NCBI GenBank assembly: GCA_029856445.1 | Contig: JAHQWY010000092.1 | Location: 1-11,195, forward strand | Direction of reading: 5' to 3' | From: Promethearchaeia archaeon | GTDB taxonomy: Archaea; Asgardarchaeota; Lokiarchaeia; Sigyniarchaeales; SOKP01 | Length of the DNA: 11,195 bases | Part shown: positions 1 to 6,377 of the stretch, one piece after another | How positions within the stretch are numbered: position 1 is the stretch's first letter | How the letters are laid out: each line of letters starts with the position of its first letter | Position numbers and translations under genes: made by a program | The notes under the pieces: generated by a model | The model's input: only the letters and a program-made list of their open reading frames with translations | The model's database searches: none | What the model was told of the DNA's origin: nothing

Positions 1-1
1 T

Positions 2-1513
2 AATTGTGGTGCTATCTTCACTGATACTGATTTAATTCAAGTAGATTCTCAAAAGGGTTCTTTTTATGTATGTGAATTCTGCGGGACAATAAATACAATA
101 GACAAATCTAAGATTGAGAAAAAACTCCCAAATGATATTGATTTTATTTTAATAGAGGCATTAAAGAAAGGATCTAAAAAAGAAGAAAAAATAACAAAAA
201 TGGATAAAACTGAGGGAGATCTTTACATTTCTGTATTAGATATCTCTGGAAGTATGAGTGGCGCTAAAATTGAAGCCGTCAAAAAATCATTAATTCAAAC
301 TTTAAAAGATTTTAAGATAAATTCTCCTTCTACAAAATATTTATTAATCGCATTTGAGAGTTCAGTTTACTATTATTTAAGACATGATAAAAATCCTCTT
401 AAATTTGATGGAGATTTGCTCTTTTCTTTAGAAGCAATGAAAGATCAGTTGAATAAATCAATAAAAAAGGAAAAGTTCTTAGGTTCTATAGGAGAATTCG
501 CAGAAGGTTGGATAAAGAAGGTTGAGGGTCTTAGATCGATGGATATGACAGCCTTGGGACCCGCCCTATATTTTGCAATTAACTCTTTTGAATTATTCAA
601 ACATACAGGAAGGATTACTTTGCTGACTGATGGATTAGCAAATCAAGGGATAGGGAATTTATCAGGTACTAGTCCTGGAGCTGAGAAGTTTTATGAAAAT
701 ATGGCAGAATTATGTAATCAACATAAAATTATTGTTGATGTTGTAGGAGTATCAGCTTCTGGAGATAATAATGAAATGGGGTTACAGACCTTAGGAAAAT
801 TAACTGATAAGACTGGAGGAACATTGTATTTAATATCAAGCGAAGAGATGGAAGCAATTTTCTCCGAACTTAGGCAAATGAGATATATAGGGAGAGACGT
901 TAAGGTTAAAGTTATTGTTCCCCCAAGTATTATTATTAAAAATATTACCGGAGCATACAGTTCTAAAGGTGATATTAAAGATAGTGAAATAAGCTTAGGG
1001 GCGATCACAGAGGATAGGGAATTATTCTTAGAGTTAGAATCCGCTAAAGAACTTTCTGATAAAGAAGAAGTGCCTGTGCAACTTCAAGTGGAGTACATTG
1101 ATAATGATGGTCGTAAGAGAATGAGAGTCATTAATGATCGAGTAAAGGTGACTAAAGATGAAAATGAATTTAAATCGAAATATGATCAAAAATTTAACGT
1201 AATGATGAATATTCAAGCTGCAGGAGGAGGATATTATGCAGGAAAATCTAAAGAATCAAAAGCACAATTGAGAAGTTTAAGAGATGAAATGTTAGGTGAA
1301 ATGAAACGTTTAAAATCAGTTAATATGAAGTTTGCTGAAGAAGATTTTTCTGAGGGACTAGCTTATTTAGATGATGAGTTAGAAGAAATTGAGATGGAAG
1401 AAGAAAAAGCAGCTCAAGCGCCTACTCAAAGTTACTGGGCTGTTAAAGGTCAAAAAAGAGCAAGAATTTCCTCAGGCGTTTTAAAAAAACGGATAGAAAA
1501 GAAGAAAAAATAA
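2..1513 (+). CDS. Zinc ribbon plus von Willebrand factor A (VWA) domain protein, 5'-truncated by the window edge
   Basis: The frame is open from the first base, and the first ATG (200) has no convincing ribosome binding site, so the true start lies left of the window; 503 residues are visible. Residues 1-35 form the end of a zinc ribbon (an NCG, then CEFCG; C2, C24, C27), with the first Cys presumably just outside. After a charged linker the VWA domain spans about residues 73-295. It has a complete metal-ion-dependent adhesion site: DxSxS at D80, S82, S84, with T183 and D210. A beta-rich segment (about 297-385), an acidic helical segment (about 400-470) and a basic Lys/Arg tail follow. No signal peptide or membrane helix is visible in this part, so a cytosolic protein-binding or scaffold role is inferred. 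VWA domains bind partners through the chelated metal; the partner here is unknown. The gene converges on the dehydrogenase gene with a 23-nt gap. Confidence 0.9.
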   Translation, partial: NCGAIFTDTDLIQVDSQKGSFYVCEFCGTINTIDKSKIEKKLPNDIDFILIEALKKGSKKEEKITKMDKTEGDLYISVLDISGSMSGAKIEAVKKSLIQTLKDFKINSPSTKYLLIAFESSVYYYLRHDKNPLKFDGDLLFSLEAMKDQLNKSIKKEKFLGSIGEFAEGWIKKVEGLRSMDMTALGPALYFAINSFELFKHTGRITLLTDGLANQGIGNLSGTSPGAEKFYENMAELCNQHKIIVDVVGVSASGDNNEMGLQTLGKLTDKTGGTLYLISSEEMEAIFSELRQMRYIGRDVKVKVIVPPSIIIKNITGAYSSKGDIKDSEISLGAITEDRELFLELESAKELSDKEEVPVQLQVEYIDNDGRKRMRVINDRVKVTKDENEFKSKYDQKFNVMMNIQAAGGGYYAGKSKESKAQLRSLRDEMLGEMKRLKSVNMKFAEEDFSEGLAYLDDELEEIEMEEEKAAQAPTQSYWAVKGQKRARISSGVLKKRIEKKKK

Positions 1514-1530
1514 AAAAAGAAGAAATATTT
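1498..1530 (-). terminator. T-rich archaeal-type terminator of the alcohol dehydrogenase gene
   Basis: Read on the minus strand, the sequence just past the dehydrogenase stop is a long T-rich run (A-rich on the plus strand, including A7 at 1514-1520). Archaeal termination typically uses such T tracts without a stem-loop. It overlaps the Lys-rich 3' end of the converging VWA gene, so that gene's C-terminal codons may double as the terminator. Confidence 0.45.
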
Positions 1531-1536
1531 AAATTA

Positions 1537-2565
1537 CTACTTAGAGATTTCAAGAATAGCTCTCCCTACAAACTTAGCGTTCTCAAGTTCTTCGAATACT
1601 TGATTTATTTCTGAGAGTTTCGCAGTTCTGCTTATATGAGTTTTTACTTTTCCATCTGCCGCTAATTGAACTAATTCTCTCATTTCTTGTACGGTCCCTA
1701 CATAAGATCCGACTATACGTAGACCCCTCAATATAAACATAAATGGATTTATCGACAGCATTCCCTCTTTAAAGGCGGGCAACCCTACACAAATCAATAC
1801 TCCTCCTGCTCTAAGCAAACTTAATCCAAGCTGTAATCCAGCAATTTTTGATGCAAAAACAATGCTTGAATATACACCCCCAAACTGCTTTTGAACAAAA
1901 CCCCCAGATTTATTCGCTTCTATTGCATGATCCGCTCCCAATTTTTCGACAAATTCTAGTTTTTCTGCACCTATATCCACCCCAACGACTTTATATCCGA
2001 ATGCCTTAGCTATCTGGACGGCATAATGGCCAAGGCCTCCTGCAGCACCAATGATTGCGATTGGTTTACCAGGTGTGACTCCTAAACTCACAAGTTTTTT
2101 AACAGCACTATATGCCGTTAAACCTGCACAAGCTAATGGGACTTCTTTATCGCTTACTTCCTCAGGTAGTTTTACCACTGCTTTTGCCCATATTGAGATA
2201 TACTCACCAAATGTCCCAAAAAGATTTTTTCCACGTGTGCACAGCATCGGTCTTCCAGAAAGACAATATTCACAAGCTCCACACCAGTATGCACCTCCTC
2301 CACCACCAAGACCTAATATAACCCTATCACCTTCCTTGACAAATGCGTCTGCACCAGGACCTAATTCTTCTACTATCCCTATTCCTTCGTGTCCAATAGC
2401 AAAAGGTGGTTGAGCTACTGGCCAATCTCCATTAGAAAGATGTAAATCTGAGTGGCAAACTCCGGCGGTAGAAATTTTAACTAAAGCCTCTTCATGTCCA
2501 GGAGATGGTTTAGGTATATCTTTTATACTTACACTCCCAATTTTTTCAACTATAGCTGCTTTCAT
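1537..2565 (-). CDS. adh: Zinc-dependent alcohol dehydrogenase, medium-chain (MDR) family
   Basis: A 342-residue medium-chain dehydrogenase/reductase of normal length. The catalytic zinc site is complete: C37 in GVCHSD, H59-E60 in GHEG, and C146. The structural zinc lobe is present with C95, C98, C101 and C109. The Rossmann fold shows G173-AAGGL-G179, and an acidic D197 at the end of the second strand favours NAD(H) over NADP(H). It should reversibly oxidise a primary or secondary alcohol to the aldehyde or ketone in the cytosol; it most resembles the AdhP/propanol-preferring group, but the substrate cannot be read from sequence. The ATG at 2565 is supported by AAAGGT at 2575-2580, nine nt upstream, and a TATA-like element near 2621. 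It is apparently transcribed alone: the 146-nt upstream gap holds its own promoter and the previous gene's terminator. No neighbour suggests a particular fermentation pathway. Confidence 0.93.
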   Translation of the reverse strand: MKAAIVEKIGSVSIKDIPKPSPGHEEALVKISTAGVCHSDLHLSNGDWPVAQPPFAIGHEGIGIVEELGPGADAFVKEGDRVILGLGGGGGAYWCGACEYCLSGRPMLCTRGKNLFGTFGEYISIWAKAVVKLPEEVSDKEVPLACAGLTAYSAVKKLVSLGVTPGKPIAIIGAAGGLGHYAVQIAKAFGYKVVGVDIGAEKLEFVEKLGADHAIEANKSGGFVQKQFGGVYSSIVFASKIAGLQLGLSLLRAGGVLICVGLPAFKEGMLSINPFMFILRGLRIVGSYVGTVQEMRELVQLAADGKVKTHISRTAKLSEINQVFEELENAKFVGRAILEISK

Positions 2566-2616
2566 TATAGTTTTACCTTTCTTTTCTTTTTAAAAATCAT
2601 AAAATATCGATTTTTT

Positions 2617-2626
2617 CTATATATTA
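2617..2626 (-). promoter_or_regulatory. TATA-like promoter element of the alcohol dehydrogenase gene
   Basis: TAATATATAG on the minus strand lies about 55 nt upstream of the ATG at 2565. Archaeal TATA boxes sit about 25 nt before the transcription start, so a leader of about 30 nt containing the AAAGGT site is expected. The background is very AT-rich, so this is only a plausible placement. Confidence 0.4.
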
Positions 2627-2664
2627 TTTCTGAATATTTAACTTTTTCTTTAAATATTTTTTTC

Positions 2665-2690
2665 AGAAGATAAAAAAATTTTAAATCCAA
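2665..2690 (-). terminator. T-tract terminator after the first methyltransferase
   Basis: On the minus strand, a run of seven T (A7 at 2672-2678) follows the stop codon at 2712 by about 35 nt and is embedded in further T-rich sequence. This is typical of archaeal intrinsic termination. Confidence 0.4.
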
Positions 2691-2711
2691 AGAGTTCTGA
2701 TTCTAATAATA

Positions 2712-3536
2712 TTAAATCTTTTCAAATATTCCCTGAATTACCACAATCCGTTCTTCTTTTAGGTTGCGTACAATATTCTTCCATTTTGTAGATGGATCCG
2801 AGACTATTAAACTAAGACTAATTGGTCGAAGGACTTTAGAGCGAGGTTTACTTCTCGCACGCTCAATCCCTTCAAGTATTTTTTTTGTAACATCCTTCCA
2901 TGAAAGTTCTTCAAATCCATTACTACTAATGAGTTGACGAAGTTCCCTGACTGTGAGAAGAAAGTTGATATCAGGATTATTTGCCCATATCACGGGGAAA
3001 TATACAGGTGAATTGGGACCAGCGCAAATTGTATAAAGTGCCAAACGTCCTTTTGAGCGTAGAATACGATTAATATGAGAAAATACACTATTCTTATCTT
3101 CAATGTTCATTAAGACATGTTGCATAAATACTACATCGAATTCTTTTGTATTGAAAGGCATCTCAAGTGCATTCCCATGTCGAATTTCTATTTTATTACA
3201 TAACCCTACCTTATCATTAATTAATTTAGCAGCACGGCAAAACTCTTCAGAAAGATCGAGTCCTATCACATAACAACCAAACTCAGAAGCTATCGTTCTA
3301 GCAGGGCCCCCAATTCCACACCCAATATCAAGTACTTTCATATTTTCATTAAGACCAGCCTCTCTAGCAAGCTCTATGGTTGCCAAGCTTCCACGGAGAT
3401 GAAGCTCCTCGATTGGAGCAAAACCCTCTTGAATCAATTTTGAAGTATCCAAACCTTCAGTTACCAATACCGCAAGAATTTTTTTATCGAGATCTGATTG
3501 TCCGTATTGGGTTTTTATAGCTTCTTCGTAATTCAA
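2712..3536 (-). CDS. Class I SAM-dependent methyltransferase (Methyltransf_11 / GCGxGGPAR type)
   Basis: A 274-residue Rossmann-type methyltransferase. Motif I is VLDIGCGIGGPAR (residues 68-80), the acidic end of strand 2 is D94 in GLDLS, and motif IV is the segment around QHVLMNIED (139-147). The GCGxGGPAR signature occurs in enzymes methylating small molecules, such as sterol, tocopherol and glycine/sarcosine methyltransferases; the true substrate is unknown. An N-terminal helical region (1-60) with an HLRG motif and a C-terminal segment with LTVRELRQLI match a widespread bacterial family, recognised from memory, so lateral acquisition is possible. The start is TTG: an in-frame stop lies three codons upstream, the next in-frame Met is residue 66, and a strong AAAGGAGG lies 11 nt before the TTG. 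It follows the histone gene by 106 nt, separated by T tracts that probably end the histone transcript. Confidence 0.88.
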   Translation of the reverse strand: MNYEEAIKTQYGQSDLDKKILAVLVTEGLDTSKLIQEGFAPIEELHLRGSLATIELAREAGLNENMKVLDIGCGIGGPARTIASEFGCYVIGLDLSEEFCRAAKLINDKVGLCNKIEIRHGNALEMPFNTKEFDVVFMQHVLMNIEDKNSVFSHINRILRSKGRLALYTICAGPNSPVYFPVIWANNPDINFLLTVRELRQLISSNGFEELSWKDVTKKILEGIERARSKPRSKVLRPISLSLIVSDPSTKWKNIVRNLKEERIVVIQGIFEKI

Positions 3537-3547
3537 ACTAAATTAAT

Positions 3548-3555
3548 CCTCCTTT
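3548..3555 (-). promoter_or_regulatory. Strong ribosome binding site that fixes a TTG start
   Basis: AAAGGAGG on the minus strand, 11 nt upstream of TTG at 3534-3536. It is among the best Shine-Dalgarno matches in the window and supports TTG as the initiator, since no ATG or GTG is available in frame nearby. Confidence 0.75.
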
Positions 3556-3581
3556 ATTGAATACTACAATATCATATCTTT

Positions 3582-3605
3582 AAAAAAAGTTAGTAAAAAA
3601 AAAAA
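3582..3605 (-). terminator. Double poly-T terminator of the histone gene
   Basis: On the minus strand, T11 (3595-3605) and then T7 (3582-3588) occur about 38-60 nt past the histone stop codon. Successive oligo-T tracts are the typical archaeal intrinsic terminator. Confidence 0.55.
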
Positions 3606-3642
3606 TTGATGAAAAATTTATAGGTTAGGGACATTAAATTGG

Positions 3643-3849
3643 CTATACTAGACCGATAGCAATTTTCATGTCAGCTGCAGTAACTTTCTTTCTGCCAGAG
3701 TGTTTTGCAATGTCAAGCGCGCAACCAGTTAAGCTCTTAGCATATTCTTCTAAATAATCCATTAATTTGTCAACTGCAGCTCGACTTACGATTTCTGCTC
3801 CGGCTTTTTTCATAAGAGCCCGTAATGGACTCCATGCAAATGCTGCCAT
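3643..3849 (-). CDS. Archaeal histone, HMfB-like single histone fold
   Basis: A 68-residue protein that is one histone fold: short helix 1 (SPLRALMKKAG, about 7-17), long central helix 2 (about 22-50), the loop with the conserved GRKKVT segment, and helix 3 (TAADMKIAIGLV, about 57-68). The K-x-AGAE and AKHSGRKKVTAAD segments closely follow the HMfA/HMfB and eukaryotic H3/H4-like core. It should dimerise, wrap DNA and may polymerise into hypernucleosomes on the chromosome. There is no extended N-terminal tail and only a few extra residues before helix 1, so modification-type regulation by a tail is unlikely. A Cys at residue 43 within helix 2 is notable. The ATG is fixed by GGAGG (3859-3863) nine nt upstream. 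It is apparently monocistronic, with its own TATA box and poly-T terminator. Confidence 0.96.
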   Translation of the reverse strand: MAAFAWSPLRALMKKAGAEIVSRAAVDKLMDYLEEYAKSLTGCALDIAKHSGRKKVTAADMKIAIGLV

Positions 3850-3858
3850 TTTTTTATT

Positions 3859-3863
3859 CCTCC
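3859..3863 (-). promoter_or_regulatory. Ribosome binding site of the histone gene
   Basis: GGAGG on the minus strand, nine nt before the ATG at 3847-3849. It is a full anti-Shine-Dalgarno match, consistent with a highly translated chromatin protein. Confidence 0.75.
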
Positions 3864-3891
3864 ACTAATTTTTAATTTAAGTTTGTTTTAA

Positions 3892-3904
3892 CTATAATTA
3901 AATA
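3892..3904 (-). promoter_or_regulatory. TATA box of the histone gene
   Basis: TATTTAATTATAG on the minus strand is centred about 49 nt upstream of the histone ATG, preceded by a purine-rich CAAAG that could act as a TFB recognition element. This spacing predicts a leader of roughly 23 nt containing the GGAGG site. Confidence 0.45.
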
Positions 3905-4012
3905 CTTTGATAAAAATGATGTATTTATAATTCTAAATTGTTGTTTCTTATATATAAATGTGTTGGTTGGTTATTGATAACGGAGCAATTTGATCGACTA
4001 GATCCAATCGAC

Positions 4013-4047
4013 AAAAAAAAACAGGATAGAAAAAAAATTTTTTTTTT
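4013..4047 (-). terminator. Possible terminator of the second methyltransferase transcript
   Basis: Read on the minus strand this is A10, T8, an 8-nt spacer and T9. Two T runs of this size downstream of the gene ending at 4283, and after the hairpin cluster at 4067-4135, would terminate archaeal RNA polymerase; the implied 3' UTR is about 250 nt. Confidence 0.35.
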
Positions 4048-4066
4048 ATTAGTAAAATCCAATAAT

Positions 4067-4135
4067 ATGATCTGATCAAAATCTGAGATCATTTGGGGCA
4101 CTTTATGATCATGAAGTAGAAATTTCATCATGAAA
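4067..4135. repeat. Cluster of short inverted and direct repeats
   Basis: Within 69 nt there are four elements. ATGATCT (4067-4073) pairs with AGATCAT (4086-4092). A 16-nt near-palindrome at 4101-4116 is centred on GATC, with one G-T mismatch pair. TTTCAT-C-ATGAAA (4123-4135) is a perfect inverted repeat. ATCATGAA occurs twice in direct orientation (4108-4115 and 4127-4134). This could be a set of RNA hairpins or a multi-site operator. Confidence 0.6.
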
Positions 4136-4282
4136 TGGTCAAATTTTATCACCGAATCTTACTAATTCTCTTATGAGATAAATTTCTGAGTCAACTAGAG
4201 TTTTAGAAGTTCATGTAATAGTACTTTGAAGCGAGATAAATAGAGAATTTAATTGTGTATAAATTAATATGGATGAGGAAGA

Positions 4283-5050
4283 TTACTTTAATTTTCTTGC
4301 TTTAATAATGAACCTATGATTATTTGAGTCTAATTCTAAGTATCCTTTTTCATTGATAATTGATTGAATTTCCATTAATTCATCATAATATTTCTCTACA
4401 GAAAATCCAGCTAATTCCCAAGGAACTGCTTTAAGATAATAAACTATGGCTCCAACATCAAAAATTCGTGTATATGAAATATTCTCTTGCCTCTCTAAAA
4501 TTTCAAATCCAATTGCCTTTAATCTTTCTTCAGCATATTCTAAATTCCATTCTGTATCATTTTCAGATTTTTCACTTCCCGTTAAGATCAATCTAAGTTT
4601 TGAATCGTTTATATCTCCAACTTGTTGTGTAATGAAAATTCCATTAGGTTTGAGAATTCTATATACTTCTATAGGAGAGTAAAACTCATGACGATTAATA
4701 ACTAAATTAAATTCTTCATTTTTAAAGGGAAGTTTCTCATTATCTACACTAGAGAATAGCATCACACCTAAAGGTCCTAAATTTTTTTTTGCGATAGGTA
4801 TATTCGGTTCAAAATTTTCAGTAGCACAAGTATGTTTAGGTAAAGGTACGAGGGATGATAGAAATTCACCACCTCCAGTTCCCATATCTAGAAGCGATTC
4901 AACCTTTCTTACTAAAGGTAAAATTATACTACTATAACTCCAAGTCAAAGGGGCGTTTACTATTCTATCACTGATATAGGAAAAGTCCCACCCTGAAAAA
5001 GGATGATCAGCTTCAAAGACAAGAAAGTTAAATAAATCTATGTCATTCAT
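4283..5050 (-). CDS. Class I SAM-dependent methyltransferase, function unknown
   Basis: A 255-residue methyltransferase. The N-terminal motif HPFSGWDFSYI (residues 16-26) precedes the Rossmann core. Motif I is LLDMGTGGGEFL (53-64), the strand-2 acidic residue is E78, the strand-4 region is around LVINRHEF (116-123), and a strand-5 element follows ILKPNGIFI (132-140). The C-terminal 60 residues are an extra helical region with Trp and Tyr that may shape substrate binding. A similar FSGWDFS start is seen in uncharacterised bacterial and archaeal methyltransferases; the substrate, whether small molecule or RNA, cannot be stated. It differs clearly from the methyltransferase at 2712-3536 in motif I and in its N-terminus, so the two are not a recent duplication. 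The ATG at 5050 has no Shine-Dalgarno match upstream, suggesting a short leader or leaderless-like initiation. It is transcribed divergently from the phosphoesterase gene across a shared 116-nt promoter region. Confidence 0.87.
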   Translation of the reverse strand: MNDIDLFNFLVFEADHPFSGWDFSYISDRIVNAPLTWSYSSIILPLVRKVESLLDMGTGGGEFLSSLVPLPKHTCATENFEPNIPIAKKNLGPLGVMLFSSVDNEKLPFKNEEFNLVINRHEFYSPIEVYRILKPNGIFITQQVGDINDSKLRLILTGSEKSENDTEWNLEYAEERLKAIGFEILERQENISYTRIFDVGAIVYYLKAVPWELAGFSVEKYYDELMEIQSIINEKGYLELDSNNHRFIIKARKLK

Positions 5051-5166
5051 TTTTCTAAGAAGGATTTTTTATTATAGAGTTTTTAGTTTTAGATAGATAA
5101 ATAATTATATTATCAATAATAATTAATTTTAATTAAATTAATATTGCTCAAGGAGAATTTTGAAAT
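5051..5166. promoter_or_regulatory. Shared divergent promoter region
   Basis: A 116-nt, extremely AT-rich gap between the minus-strand methyltransferase and the plus-strand phosphoesterase. The block at 5096-5114 contains TATA-like sequence on both strands and is flanked by GATAA (5096-5100) and TTATC (5110-5114), a 5-bp inverted repeat. It lies about 50-60 nt from both start codons, the distance seen for the other promoters here, so one block may serve both directions. Confidence 0.45.
5150..5155 (+). promoter_or_regulatory. Ribosome binding site of the metallophosphoesterase gene
   Basis: AAGGAG, 11 nt before the ATG at 5167. It fixes that start; no competing in-frame start lies upstream within the promoter region. 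Confidence 0.7.
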
Positions 5167-6228
5167 ATGGGTGAAACCAATCCAATAATTTTAGTTGTTT
5201 CTGATATTCATTTGGGTTCCTTAGATAGTGAAAAAGATTTATTTATTCAATTTTTAAGAAAAATAATTAATGGGAAATATGGGACTGAATTAAAAACCCT
5301 TTTAATATTAGGAGATTTTGTTGATTTATGTACAGATACTACTGAAACGCTTTTAAAAAGGAAGCAAATTCAGGAGATATTTACTCTTTTATTGGAAATT
5401 AAAAAGATTATGAATCTCATATTTGTCCTTGGAAATCACGAAATTCCTGTAACGGGAGATTATGATGAAAAATTCAAACGTCGAAAAGAAAAATTTTTGA
5501 GAAGATTTAGTAATAGTAATTTCAGTGAGTTGTTTGATAATAATGAGATTTACTGTCAATACATATTATTAAAGAAGTGCAATAACGAGGATATGCTTTT
5601 ATTATATGATACACGCGAAGAAATTGAAGAGAATCCGATTAACAAAATAAAGATTGAAGGAATTGAATTACATGAAGATTATAGATGTTTGATGACACAT
5701 GGTTATCAATTTGATGGCGATATCTATCGCTTTTTTGTTGGTCAAATATGGAGATCCTTAATTGCTAGGAATAAAATTGAAGTAAAGGAGGCATATGATT
5801 ATTTTTGGAATGAAGTAATTAAGAACGGGAGAAAAATCAAACCAGTGTCATTTAAAATAATGGTAGAAGATTTAGCTAACTTGAAAAATGTGTCTATTGA
5901 ATCTCAAAAGACCCTTTTTTCTGAATTGAATATTTTAGAATTTAATCTTATAAAAGCAAATATGCGTGTGATGAAAAAATGGGAACATGCTAGCAAGCCT
6001 GATTACTATTTTGGTGAGATAAAGAAGTTTTTAGAACATGATGATTATGATTTATCAAAAATCAATCATTTAATATACGGGCATTCACATCATAAGGAAC
6101 AGTATAACGGAATGATAAATGGCCATCCAACTGAAATTGTAAATGATGGAGCATGGCAACATATACAACCTTCTTATGTAGAAATTCATAAACGGGGTAA
6201 AATTAATTTAATATCGAAGTTAACTTAA
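5167..6228 (+). CDS. Calcineurin-like metallophosphoesterase
   Basis: A 353-residue protein with every signature of the two-metal phosphoesterase family: DxH in SDIHLGS (D13, H15), GDxxD in GDFVDL (D50, D53), GNHE (N90, H91), a metal-binding His in MTHGYQ (H178), and GHSHH near the C-terminus (H306, H308). It should hydrolyse a phosphomono- or phosphodiester with Mn, Fe or Zn in the cytosol. A roughly 125-residue insertion (about 180-300), rich in charged and aromatic residues and predicted helical, separates the fourth and fifth motifs and is larger than in minimal family members; it may form a lid or partner surface. No signal peptide is present. The family includes protein phosphatases, LpxH-like pyrophosphatases and nucleotide phosphodiesterases, and the sequence does not separate these. 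It is followed in the same direction, after 149 nt, by the small GTPase gene, which appears to have its own promoter. Confidence 0.93.
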   Translation: MGETNPIILVVSDIHLGSLDSEKDLFIQFLRKIINGKYGTELKTLLILGDFVDLCTDTTETLLKRKQIQEIFTLLLEIKKIMNLIFVLGNHEIPVTGDYDEKFKRRKEKFLRRFSNSNFSELFDNNEIYCQYILLKKCNNEDMLLLYDTREEIEENPINKIKIEGIELHEDYRCLMTHGYQFDGDIYRFFVGQIWRSLIARNKIEVKEAYDYFWNEVIKNGRKIKPVSFKIMVEDLANLKNVSIESQKTLFSELNILEFNLIKANMRVMKKWEHASKPDYYFGEIKKFLEHDDYDLSKINHLIYGHSHHKEQYNGMINGHPTEIVNDGAWQHIQPSYVEIHKRGKINLISKLT

Positions 6229-6377
6229 TCCATTGTAAAGATTTATTCAAATTAACAACAATCATTAGTGTGGGGGATCAATTTTATATTTAAATAATGT
6301 TCAAAATTTATAAATCTCAACTTTACTTTTAAATTATTAATCGTAAAATTTTTTACCATTTGGATTAGAGTTTTTTT
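6229..6377 (+). promoter_or_regulatory. Promoter and leader of the small GTPase gene
   Basis: Two TATA-like elements occur, at 6282-6295 and TTTATAAA at 6307-6314, the latter 64 nt before the ATG. The predicted leader contains a perfect inverted repeat GTAAAA-TT-TTTTAC (6343-6356). No strong Shine-Dalgarno sequence is present; GGATTAGAG at 6361-6369 is a weak candidate. This suggests the GTPase can be transcribed separately from the phosphoesterase. Confidence 0.4.

Larger units (their letters stand above)
3905..4282. other. Long non-coding intergenic region with nested palindromes and homopolymer tracts
   Basis: The histone-methyltransferase gap contains no credible gene. It holds an A9 run (4013-4021), an A8T10 palindrome (4030-4047), and a dense set of GATC-centred inverted repeats at 4067-4135. 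On the minus strand, this is the region downstream of the second methyltransferase, so the oligo-T runs could end its transcript and the repeats could form 3'-UTR hairpins. A 75-codon open frame here (3925-4152, minus) has low-complexity composition and no ribosome binding site, and is not called. Confidence 0.5.

Noticed and set aside
718..1008. Minus-strand 96-codon open frame inside the VWA gene
   Set aside because: It is antisense to the conserved VWA coding sequence, has no ribosome binding site or promoter, and its hydrophobic composition is a by-product of the sense codons.
1034..1216. Minus-strand 60-codon open frame inside the VWA gene
   Set aside because: It is antisense to the VWA protein's beta-rich segment, low complexity, and without initiation signals.
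2051..2413. Plus-strand open frames (also 2112-2321) opposite the dehydrogenase gene
   Set aside because: They mirror the conserved zinc-binding and Rossmann segments of the dehydrogenase; the proline-rich run is the complement of its glycine-rich codons.
3980..4012. Repeated ATCGAC motif and GC-richer patch, considered as part of a tRNA or small structured RNA
   Set aside because: No acceptor stem, T-loop GTTCRA motif or cloverleaf could be drawn.
3925..4152. Minus-strand 75-codon open frame between histone and methyltransferase
   Set aside because: It has low-complexity Lys/Phe/Ile content produced by homopolymer tracts and no ribosome binding site, and it spans the palindrome cluster.
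4164..4249. AATTCTCT (4164-4171) and AGAGAATT (4242-4249), an 8-bp inverted repeat 70 nt apart
   Set aside because: Arms of this length and composition at this distance are expected by chance in AT-rich sequence.
4446..4682. Plus-strand 78-codon open frame inside the second methyltransferase
   Set aside because: It is antisense to a conserved methyltransferase core, with no domain or start signal.
2712..5050. The two methyltransferases as a tandem duplication flanking the histone
   Set aside because: Motif I, N-terminal signatures and C-terminal regions all differ, so they belong to different subfamilies.
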